Part shown: positions 27,432-33,980 of the stretch, one piece after another
Layout of the letters: every line of letters starts with the position of its first letter
Position numbering within the stretch: the stretch's first letter is position 1
From: Dolichospermum circinale AWQC310F
Lineage (GTDB): Bacteria; Cyanobacteriota; Cyanobacteriia; Cyanobacteriales; Nostocaceae
Direction: 5' to 3'
NCBI RefSeq assembly: GCF_000426925.1
Contig: NZ_KE384683.1
Coordinates: 8,506-47,918 of the forward strand
DNA: 39,413 nt
Notes under the pieces: model-generated
Told to the model about the DNA's origin: nothing
The model's input: only the letters and a program-made list of their open reading frames with translations
Databases searched by the model: none
Translations under genes and position numbers: made by a program

Positions 27432-28991
27432 ATGACAAAAAAAGAGCAGTTTGACCAAAAAAAAATACCTGTTGGTGGCGTAGAAAAAATTCGGACAATG
27501 ATCGAGGGCTTTGACGATATTAGTCATGGCGGTTTACCCGTTGGTAGAACCACCTTAGTGAGTGGAACTTCCGGGACAGGAAAAACCTTGTTATCACTGC
27601 AATTCCTTTATAATGGCATCACCTACTTTGACGAACCAGGAGTATTTGTCACCTTTGAGGAATCACCCAGTGATATTATTAAAAATTCCCATATTTTTAA
27701 TTGGAATTTGCAACATTTAATTGATGAAGGTAAATTATTTATTCTCGACGCTTCTCCAGATCCCGAAGGTCAAGATATAGTCGGTAATTTTGATTTATCT
27801 GCCCTGATTGAAAGGTTACAATATGCAATTCGTAAATATAAAGCGAAAAGAGTTTCCATTGATTCAATGACAGCCATATTTCAACAATATGAAGCTGTAG
27901 GAGTAGTGCGACGGGAAATTTTCCGTTTAGTAGCGCGTCTGAAACAATTAAACGTCACCACAATCATTACCACTGAAAGAGGTGAAGAATATGGACCAGT
28001 AGCATCCTTTGGCGTTGAAGAATTTGTTTCCGATAATGTAGTGATTGTTCGCAACGTTTTAGAAGGAGAACGCCGTCGTCGAACTATTGAAATTCTCAAA
28101 TTACGGGGAACAACCCACATGAAAGGTGAATATCCCTTTACAATTACCAACGAAGGAGTTAATATATTCCCCTTGGGAGCAATGCGATTAACACAAAGAT
28201 CTTCTAATGTGCGAGTATCTTCTGGGGTGAAAATCCTTGATCAGATGTGTGGTGGTGGTTTCTTTAAAGATTCGATTATTTTAGCAACAGGAGCTACAGG
28301 AACTGGTAAAACCTTATTAGTGAGCAAATTTATCCAAGATGGCTGTATTAATGGTGAAAGAGCGATATTATTTGCCTATGAAGAATCTCGCGCTCAACTT
28401 TCACGTAATGCTTATTCATGGGGGATTGATTTTGAGGAATTAGAACATCAAGGACTGTTAAAAATAATTTGTACCTATCCCGAATCAACTGGCTTAGAAG
28501 ATCATTTACAAATTATTAAATCAGAAATATCTCATTTTAAACCTGCTCGCATTGCCATTGATTCACTTTCAGCCATGGCTAGAGGTGTTAGTAATAACGC
28601 TTTTCGTCAATTTGTCATTGGTGTTACAGGTTATGCTAAACAAGAAGAAATCACTGGTTTTTTTACCAATACTACAGACCAGTTTCTCGGTTCTCATTCC
28701 ATTACCGACTCCCATATTTCCACAATTACAGACACAATTTTGATGTTGCAGTATGTAGAGATTCGGGGAGAAATGTCGCGGGCAATTAACGTCTTTAAAA
28801 TGCGAGGCTCTTGGCATGATAAGGGCATTCGTGAATATAATATCACAGCCGACGGACCAGATATTAAAGATTCACTGCGTAACTATGAGCGAATTATTAG
28901 CGGTGCGCCTACTCGCGTTATTATAGATGAAAAAGCAGAACTTTCTCGCATTGTCAAGGGTTTTGAAGACAAACAGAGTTCTGATGCTTAA
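27432..28991 (+). CDS. kaiC: Circadian clock ATPase/kinase KaiC
   Basis: The central oscillator protein is a double-ring hexamer whose CI half hydrolyses ATP slowly and whose CII half autophosphorylates. The 519-residue product has two RecA-like domains: Walker A GTSGTGKT at 45-52 with catalytic E76-E77, and Walker A GATGTGKT at 287-294 with E317-E318. The phosphorylation pair is S430-T431 in TDSHISTITDT (S431/T432 in Synechococcus), with T425 just before. The C-terminal A-loop and tail ISGAPTRVIIDEKAELSRIV, where KaiA docks, is intact. Everything needed for a working KaiC is present. The ATG at 27432 gives a family-standard N-terminus. Confidence 0.98.
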   Translation: MTKKEQFDQKKIPVGGVEKIRTMIEGFDDISHGGLPVGRTTLVSGTSGTGKTLLSLQFLYNGITYFDEPGVFVTFEESPSDIIKNSHIFNWNLQHLIDEGKLFILDASPDPEGQDIVGNFDLSALIERLQYAIRKYKAKRVSIDSMTAIFQQYEAVGVVRREIFRLVARLKQLNVTTIITTERGEEYGPVASFGVEEFVSDNVVIVRNVLEGERRRRTIEILKLRGTTHMKGEYPFTITNEGVNIFPLGAMRLTQRSSNVRVSSGVKILDQMCGGGFFKDSIILATGATGTGKTLLVSKFIQDGCINGERAILFAYEESRAQLSRNAYSWGIDFEELEHQGLLKIICTYPESTGLEDHLQIIKSEISHFKPARIAIDSLSAMARGVSNNAFRQFVIGVTGYAKQEEITGFFTNTTDQFLGSHSITDSHISTITDTILMLQYVEIRGEMSRAINVFKMRGSWHDKGIREYNITADGPDIKDSLRNYERIISGAPTRVIIDEKAELSRIVKGFEDKQSSDA

Positions 28992-29100
28992 AATAGGAAG
29001 AGTGCGATATTCCTTCACAAATCTATGGATCATGCTATATTTTGTGGTGAAGACAAGTATTCTGCCGCTAAATTGATATTTTTTTCTGTGAGGGGACGCG

Positions 29101-31086
29101 GTGAAAAGACAGCAATTATTCCATAGTTTCTTACCCGGTTTTACAGTAGCAGTATTAACAACTCAGCCCGCTTGGGCTAATGTTGTGAATATGAGTGAGG
29201 TACAGCCAGGGTCTTATCCTAATGTTTTGATTTCTACCAATAGTAGAAATTTATTCACAAACAATAGCTTATTTTCTAACAGTCAATTTACAAGTAACTC
29301 AGGATTATTATCTAGCAGTTACTTCCGTCCAGGTAGTATAAAGCCTGCTGTTAACTACAGTCTACCAATAATTACCGCTGACAATAATCTTGGTCTTGAG
29401 GGAGTAAAAATACTTAAAAAAGATGATGGTAGATTTGTCAATTTTTCTGATCTATCAAATCATAATTTCCTAGCTGTTAATAATCCAAAATCAGGTAATT
29501 CTGAGCAGCAATTTATCGGCAGTGATACTAAGGTATCAGAATTAATAGAATCTAGTAAATGCCCACAGCAGAAGAGTCAAGCAGCTTTGCTACTTGCTTC
29601 TAACACCTGTTTACCTAAAAAAACTTCTGATTGGATAGCGCAAACAACTATCCCTACTACATCAGAACCTAGTAAACCCTTTGCTGTTGGTAATGTAAAA
29701 TCCCAACTTAGTCAGTCCGTAGATTTTACTAATACTCCTAATGACTTAAATCCTAACCCGAATCTACTGTTATTTCCAAGACAAGCGGAGGAAGTAAAAA
29801 TACAGACAACTCGGCCAATTAGTTTGTCAGAGGCTTTGGAACTGGCTAAACGGAATAACAATGATTTACAAGTGTCCCTATTACAATTACAACGCAGTAA
29901 ATCAGTTCTGCGGGAAGCTCAAGCGGCTTTATTTCCTAGTGTAGACTTGAGTGCAGATGTAACCAATAGTCGTAACGTTGGGACAACACTACAGTTTGAC
30001 CAAGCTAGAACAAACAATCCACGAGTAGGTGATGCTCCAGCAAATACAAATTTTAGCGGAACAGCACAGATAAAATATGATTTGTATACCTCTGGTAGAC
30101 GTAATGGGGCTATTCAGGAGGCTGAAGAAAGGATACGTGTACAAGAGTTGGATGTCGAAAGACAATCTGAGGAAATTCGCCTAAATGTGTCCAAGGCATA
30201 TTATGATCTGCAACAAGCCGATGAAAACGTGAGAATTACCCAGTCAGCGGTAGAAAATGCTCAAGCTAGTTTAAAAGATGCCATGGCCTTAGAAAAAGCT
30301 GGCGTTGGTACTCGTTTTGATGTATTGCGATCGCAAGTAAACCTAGCCAATTCTCAACAAGACTTAACCAATGCCATCTCTCAACAACAAATTGCCCGCC
30401 GCAAATTAGCACCATTGTTAAATTTATCCCAGTCAGTGAGCATTAGTGCGGCTGATCCAGTAAAATTAGCAGGTTTATGGCAGCAACCACTAGAACAGAG
30501 CATTGTTTTAGCCTATCAAAACCGTCCTGAACTACAACAAACTTTAGCGCAAAGGAAAATTGGCGAAGCACAGATAAAACAGGCTTTAGCGTCTTCTGGT
30601 CCACAGGTGAGTTTAGTAGGGAGATATAACTTATTAGATCAATTTGATGATGGAACTAGTGTGAGCGATGGTTATTCATTGGGACTACAAGCCAGTATTA
30701 ATTTATATAATGGGGGAGCAGCAAAAGCAAGAGCGTCCCAAGCTAAAACCAGTATTGCGATTGCTGAAACCCAGTTTTCTGAACAAAAAAACCAAATTCG
30801 CTTTCAAGTAGAACAAGCTTATTCCACCCAAGCATCAAGTTTAGAGAACGTACAAACTGCTAATGTAGCCTTAGAACAAGCTAGAGAATCTTTACGATTA
30901 GCGCGGTTAAGATTCCAAGCAGGTGTAGGTACTCAAACCGATGTAATTAACGCCTTAAATGATTTAACACGGTCCGAGGGAAATCGCGTCAGAGCCATAT
31001 TAGACTACAATCGAGCTTTGACAGAATTACAAAGATATGTTACAGCCAAAGGATTAAAACAGTTAGAGCAGTCAGGAGTCAAATAA
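29101..31086 (+). CDS. hgdD: TolC-like outer membrane efflux protein, HgdD-type
   Basis: The 661-residue product begins at GTG 29101, with GAGGGG 5 nt upstream, and has a signal peptide ending near PAWA|N (residue 27). A 210-residue N/S/T-rich low-complexity region precedes two outer-membrane-efflux (OEP) repeats from about residue 237. The repeats carry ISLSEALELAKRNN, VDLSADVTNSR, SKAYYDLQQADENV, then YSLGLQASINLYNGG and RLRFQAGVGTQTDVINAL, the TolC hallmark helices and strands. Trimeric TolC proteins form the exit duct of type I secretion and efflux pumps. In Anabaena PCC 7120 the homologue next to kaiC (alr2887, HgdD) exports heterocyst glycolipids; the same position here supports orthology, by inference. 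Confidence 0.85.
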   Translation: MKRQQLFHSFLPGFTVAVLTTQPAWANVVNMSEVQPGSYPNVLISTNSRNLFTNNSLFSNSQFTSNSGLLSSSYFRPGSIKPAVNYSLPIITADNNLGLEGVKILKKDDGRFVNFSDLSNHNFLAVNNPKSGNSEQQFIGSDTKVSELIESSKCPQQKSQAALLLASNTCLPKKTSDWIAQTTIPTTSEPSKPFAVGNVKSQLSQSVDFTNTPNDLNPNPNLLLFPRQAEEVKIQTTRPISLSEALELAKRNNNDLQVSLLQLQRSKSVLREAQAALFPSVDLSADVTNSRNVGTTLQFDQARTNNPRVGDAPANTNFSGTAQIKYDLYTSGRRNGAIQEAEERIRVQELDVERQSEEIRLNVSKAYYDLQQADENVRITQSAVENAQASLKDAMALEKAGVGTRFDVLRSQVNLANSQQDLTNAISQQQIARRKLAPLLNLSQSVSISAADPVKLAGLWQQPLEQSIVLAYQNRPELQQTLAQRKIGEAQIKQALASSGPQVSLVGRYNLLDQFDDGTSVSDGYSLGLQASINLYNGGAAKARASQAKTSIAIAETQFSEQKNQIRFQVEQAYSTQASSLENVQTANVALEQARESLRLARLRFQAGVGTQTDVINALNDLTRSEGNRVRAILDYNRALTELQRYVTAKGLKQLEQSGVK

Positions 31087-31098
31087 GAGTTAAGATTC

Positions 31099-31164
31099 GT
31101 AGGTTGGGTTAAGCGAAGCAAAACCCAACATCAGCCTTGGGTTTCGTGCCTCAACCCAACCTAC
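31099..31164. mobile_element. MITE-like element, GTAGGTTGGGTT ends
   Basis: A 66-bp unit with perfect 12-bp inverted ends (31099-31110 and 31153-31164) and a hairpin interior, 12 bp beyond hgdD. It is of the same family as 13246-13322. Confidence 0.75.
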
Positions 31165-31258
31165 AAGAAATGGACAGGGCATGAATTGATATTGATAATT
31201 CTCAATGCTGTAAAATAGTTCTCAAAACTGTTGCAACTGCTAAACTAGCCAAAAACTC

Positions 31259-31654
31259 ATGACCATGACTAAAGTTACATCACAAGAGATTGCAAAATTT
31301 CGTTCTCTGATGGTAGATGATTCTCAAGCAATGGAAGCATTAGACTTGATAGAGGACTGCGATGGAGATTTAGAAGACGCGGTAATGACTCTGGCTATTA
31401 AGGCTGGACAACAACCGGAACAAACTAATTCTGAATGGTTAGATGCCTTAGCCAAAAAATGGCGGGCTGTAATTTGTGAACAGGAATATCGAGAAGACTT
31501 GCTAAATGGGTCAATTCAAGAGATGATAGAACATCTGAGGACAATACAGACCTTTCCTAGAAGTCTGGCCACACCGGTTTTAATTTATGTTCTTAAACAA
31601 GGTGTAAATAACTTTTGTGAGCCTTTAGACTTGCTAAAATCAGATCAATCCTGA
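31259..31654 (+). CDS. Conserved cyanobacterial small protein, unknown function
   Basis: The 131-residue soluble acidic protein is not of a family I can name. Its first 50 residues (FRSLMVDDSQAMEALDLIED then CDGDLEDAVMTLAIKAG) resemble a UBA-like three-helix bundle. The rest, EWLDALAKKWRAVICEQEYR onward to LIYVLKQGVNNFCEPLDLL, is helical. Two ATGs, 31259 and 31265, are equally possible as starts. It is followed 53 bp later by the next small gene, with which it is probably co-transcribed. The regular amphipathic pattern and normal codon use support a real gene. Confidence 0.7.
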   Translation: MTMTKVTSQEIAKFRSLMVDDSQAMEALDLIEDCDGDLEDAVMTLAIKAGQQPEQTNSEWLDALAKKWRAVICEQEYREDLLNGSIQEMIEHLRTIQTFPRSLATPVLIYVLKQGVNNFCEPLDLLKSDQS

Positions 31655-31707
31655 TTAGTGAATATACTGATGATGTCAACTGGAATTTAAAAAATAGTTG
31701 AAGATTA

Positions 31708-32208
31708 ATGAATTATCTTGTTGCTGTATTATCAGATCGTATCCAAGCCGAAGCCGCCGATTTAGCTTTAGAAAAAGAAGGCATAAATGGGACTATTCTT
31801 GGTAGAGGTTATAAAAGTGCTGATGAGTTTGGTTTAATTGATCCCAAAGAAGAAGCGAAAAAACAAGTAAAATTAATGGCGATTTGGTTAGTCCCATTTG
31901 GCTTTTTTTCCGGTTTTACTTTCAGTTTGATTACTGGTTTAGATACCTTTGCTTGGGCTGGAGAAATCGGTAATCACGTAATTGGCGGAATTTTGGGTGC
32001 TGGTAGCGGGGCTATGGGTAGTGTATTTGTGGGGGGTGGTGTTGGTTTGTTTGAGGGTGGTGGTGATGCTTTACCCTATCGTCATCGCTTAGATGCGGGT
32101 AAGTATTTAATTGTCGTCCAAGGTTCAGAAACTCTCACCCGTCAAGCTACTCGGATTTTAAGGCAGTTTGACCCGGAAAATATTCAAGGTTATGCTGAAA
32201 ATAATTGA
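31708..32208 (+). CDS. Small membrane protein with glycine-zipper-like centre
   Basis: A 166-residue protein. The soluble N-terminus (NYLVAVLSDRIQAEAADLAL) looks like a ferredoxin-like half. Two hydrophobic segments follow at about 55-75 (LMAIWLVPFGFFSGFTFSLITG) and 90-115 (a glycine-rich stretch with GGILGAGSGAMGSVFVGGGVG). The C-terminal strand YLIVVQGSETLTRQATRILR mirrors the N-terminal one. This architecture occurs in cyanobacterial proteins without known function; a ligand- or stress-sensing membrane role is only a guess. The start ATG at 31708 is the only good one. Confidence 0.72.
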   Translation: MNYLVAVLSDRIQAEAADLALEKEGINGTILGRGYKSADEFGLIDPKEEAKKQVKLMAIWLVPFGFFSGFTFSLITGLDTFAWAGEIGNHVIGGILGAGSGAMGSVFVGGGVGLFEGGGDALPYRHRLDAGKYLIVVQGSETLTRQATRILRQFDPENIQGYAENN

Positions 32209-32223
32209 TTGGTAATTCTTGTC

Positions 32224-32264
32224 TGAATCAGGATATCCAGGATTTAAGGATTAATCAGGATTCT
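32224..32264. repeat. Degenerate CAGGATT repeat
   Basis: Imperfect units around CAGGAT/AAGGATT occur in the gap between the small membrane protein and the S4 gene, flanked by GAATCAGG and its inverse. It is a common intergenic repeat type in these genomes. Confidence 0.5.
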
Positions 32265-32329
32265 GAATAACAATTAATAACAATACTTATGAACTTCGCA
32301 ATCCGAACTCCTGTAACTGCTATAATTCT

Positions 32330-33109
32330 ATGCTACCTAGAGAAGAACTTTTAAAAGGGGTTGAAAACCGGGATACCATTGCCCGTGTAATTGATCAAGC
32401 AGACCAGGCTATAAAGACCTGGGAGGTGGTATTAACAGATTTTTTGTCTCCGCCAGAGTTAGCGGAAATTCAACGGGTATTTAGCCGATTAACAGAGGTG
32501 CATTTAGTGACTTGGGGTGGATATCCCCAAGCGGAAAGACAAAGAATAGCGATCGCTCGTGCTGAGTTACCATTAGATCAGTCTCAAGTTGCTATCATGG
32601 CCTTAGAAATTGCTGGTAATTTCTTATTTGATACAGCGAATCACCGAGATTTTTTAGGTGCGATGTTGGGAACGGGAATTGTCCGGGAAAAAACGGGAGA
32701 TGTGATTGTTTTGGGGGAAAGAGGGGCGCAGGTGATTGTTGTCCCGGAATTGGGAGAATTTTTAGAGATGAGTTTAAAACAGGTGCGTTCCGTACCGGTG
32801 AAAACTCAACGCATTGATATTAGTGAGTTAAAAATCCGCGAACCAAAGAAAAAAGAATTAACGACTGTGGAAGCTTCTTTGCGGTTAGATGCGGTGGCTT
32901 CTGCTGGGTTTGGGATGTCTCGCAGTAAAATGGTAGATTTAATCGCCTCCAATGATGTGCGTGTTAATTGGAAGGAAGTCACTCAAGCTAGTTCCCAGGT
33001 CAAAACGGGGGATTTAATTGCTATTCGGGGAAAAGGGCGGTTAGAAGTGGGAGAAATTGCGGTGACAAAAAAGGATCGTTATCGGGTGCAGTTAACTAGA
33101 TATATGTAA
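32330..33109 (+). CDS. Photosystem II S4-domain protein
   Basis: The 259-residue product belongs to the cyanobacterial/plastid group of YlmH-like RNA-binding proteins annotated as photosystem II S4 domain protein. Residues 1-180 are the YlmH-type N-terminal domains (FLSPPELAEIQRVF, WGGYPQAERQRIAIAR, FLGAMLGTGIVREKTGDVIV). Residues about 183-245 are an S4 RNA-binding domain (RLDAVASAGFGMSRSKMVDLIASN, VNWKEVTQASSQVKTGDLIA). It is expected to bind RNA or ribosomes; the link to photosystem II in the name is historical and not readable from the sequence. The ATG at 32330 fits MLPREELLKGVE. Confidence 0.9.
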   Translation: MLPREELLKGVENRDTIARVIDQADQAIKTWEVVLTDFLSPPELAEIQRVFSRLTEVHLVTWGGYPQAERQRIAIARAELPLDQSQVAIMALEIAGNFLFDTANHRDFLGAMLGTGIVREKTGDVIVLGERGAQVIVVPELGEFLEMSLKQVRSVPVKTQRIDISELKIREPKKKELTTVEASLRLDAVASAGFGMSRSKMVDLIASNDVRVNWKEVTQASSQVKTGDLIAIRGKGRLEVGEIAVTKKDRYRVQLTRYM

Positions 33110-33156
33110 AATAATATATCTAAAATATATCTAAAATAAAATTTTGGTTTCAGGGG

Positions 33157-33185
33157 TTGACAGATGATATTTTAGATGATAGATT
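33157..33185 (+). promoter_or_regulatory. Promoter of tRNA-Val
   Basis: A consensus -35 TTGACA (33157-33162) is followed after 17 bp by TAGATT (33180-33185), a four-of-six -10. Transcription would start about 12 nt before the tRNA. Confidence 0.6.
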
Positions 33186-33203
33186 ATTAATCTGTGTGAT
33201 TAC

Positions 33204-33277
33204 GGACGGTTAGCTCAGGTGGTTAGAGTACATCGTTGACATCGATGGGGTCGTTGGTTCGAGTCCAATACCGTCCA
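33204..33277 (+). tRNA. tRNA-Val (anticodon GAC)
   Basis: A 74-nt cloverleaf. The acceptor GGACGGT (33204-33210) pairs with ACCGTCC (33270-33276), with discriminator A33277. The D arm is GCTC...GAGT. The anticodon stem CATCG/CGATG encloses loop TTGACAT with anticodon GAC at 33238-33240. The T arm is GTTGG-TTCGAGT-CCAAT. CCA is not encoded. One copy of a 22-bp direct repeat begins 4 bp after the discriminator. Confidence 0.96.
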
Positions 33278-33281
33278 TATT

Positions 33282-33303
33282 GTTTTTTAAAGTGACTGAT
33301 TAT
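33282..33303. repeat. Left copy of 22-bp direct repeat (att-like)
   Basis: The sequence starts GTTTTTTAAAGTGACT and ends GATTAT. It is identical over 22 bp to 37251-37272, and the flanking bases differ on both sides. It lies just beyond tRNA-Val. Confidence 0.85.
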
Positions 33304-33324
33304 ATGTTGTCATTATAGCAAAAG

Positions 33325-33360
33325 AAAGAGCGAAACTTTTACTATTATTCGCTCTTTTTT
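33325..33360 (+). terminator. Strong rho-independent terminator after tRNA-Val
   Basis: A perfect 10-bp stem, AAAGAGCGAA (33325-33334) with TTCGCTCTTT (33348-33357), encloses a 13-nt loop and continues into a T-run ending at 33360. It sits 48 nt beyond the tRNA, inside the repeat-bounded segment. Confidence 0.8.
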
Positions 33361-33405
33361 CCGTTTATAATCTATTGAGCAATTATTTTATTTTATCATT
33401 AAGTT

Positions 33406-33496
33406 AGGACTTACGCAAGATTCATGGAATAACGAACCACAGAGGCACAGAGGTCACGGAGAAATGAGGATTTGAGAGATATTTTGCGTAAGTCCT
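33406..33496. mobile_element. Complete MITE-like element, AGGACTTACGCAA ends
   Basis: A 91-bp element with perfect 13-bp terminal inverted repeats (33406-33418 and 33484-33496). The interior contains CCACAGAGGCACAGAGGTCA. It has no coding capacity, so it would need a transposase in trans. Related copies lie at 13331-13422 (full, inverted), 17735-17790 (partial), 25485-25613 (diverged) and 9314-9326 (solo end). Confidence 0.85.
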
Positions 33497-33524
33497 GTAA
33501 GTATTCCCTAGTTATTTTGACAGC

Positions 33525-33556
33525 AAAAAAACTCTCATTGCTTGATATACAATGAG
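33525..33556 (-). terminator. Terminator of the methyltransferase operon
   Basis: On the minus strand CTCATTG (33556-33550) and CAATGAG (33540-33534) form a 7-bp stem with a 9-nt loop, followed 2 nt later by seven consecutive Ts (33531-33525). It lies about 50 bp beyond the end of the MBL-like remnant and would end the minus-strand operon. Confidence 0.7.
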
Positions 33557-33608
33557 TTCAGGTCTTTTTTATTTTTTTGTCTTCGATATTTTTGGCAATA
33601 AATGTTTT

Positions 33609-33969
33609 CTAACTACCATCAAAACCGTCAACTAACAACATTTTTTCCCAGTTTTTTCCTAACCATAACTGTCCATCTTTTATTGATATAAAACCACAAC
33701 TTCTGTAAACATTCAAAATTAGTGTTACTAATAAGGAGAACTTTCCGGCTACTTCTTTATTTTTTATCCTTTCTTTTTTACCCCCGAAAATGAAAATGCG
33801 CTGCTTGACAAGCTGGATATGGTAATGTAGAAATTACATCTTTATGGTTTGTTTGAGTACTCAAAACCCAATTTCCAGAAGTTTCTGCAAGAACGGCTGA
33901 ACCACCATCAGGATAGATAATTATGCTATCAGCATTGCCAACTGGTAAAAAAACAAATTCACAGGTCAT
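33609..33969 (-). pseudogene. Internally deleted metallo-beta-lactamase-fold gene
   Basis: The intact small frame 33778-33969 encodes 63 residues beginning MTCEFVFLPVGNADSIIIYP and ending HFHFRG. The opening is the first strand pair of ComEC-like MBL-fold hydrolases (LPVGNADS). It jumps directly to AETSGNWVLSTQTNHKDVIS, which looks like the far C-terminal part of such a protein, so the whole metal-binding core (HxHxDH) is missing. After the stop, a shift of one base opens a second frame, 33609-33785 (EVAGKFSLLVTLILNVYRSC, then GFISIKDGQLWLG), probably the original C-terminus. So there is one large internal deletion plus one frameshift. It starts 11 bp after the methyltransferase stop, as the last gene of that operon. 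The family call for the C-terminal half is inference. Confidence 0.6.
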
Positions 33970-33980
33970 AAAATTTACTT

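Noticed and set aside
27881-28817. Several frames antisense or offset within kaiC
   Set aside because: kaiC is complete with all motifs, so these are shadows.
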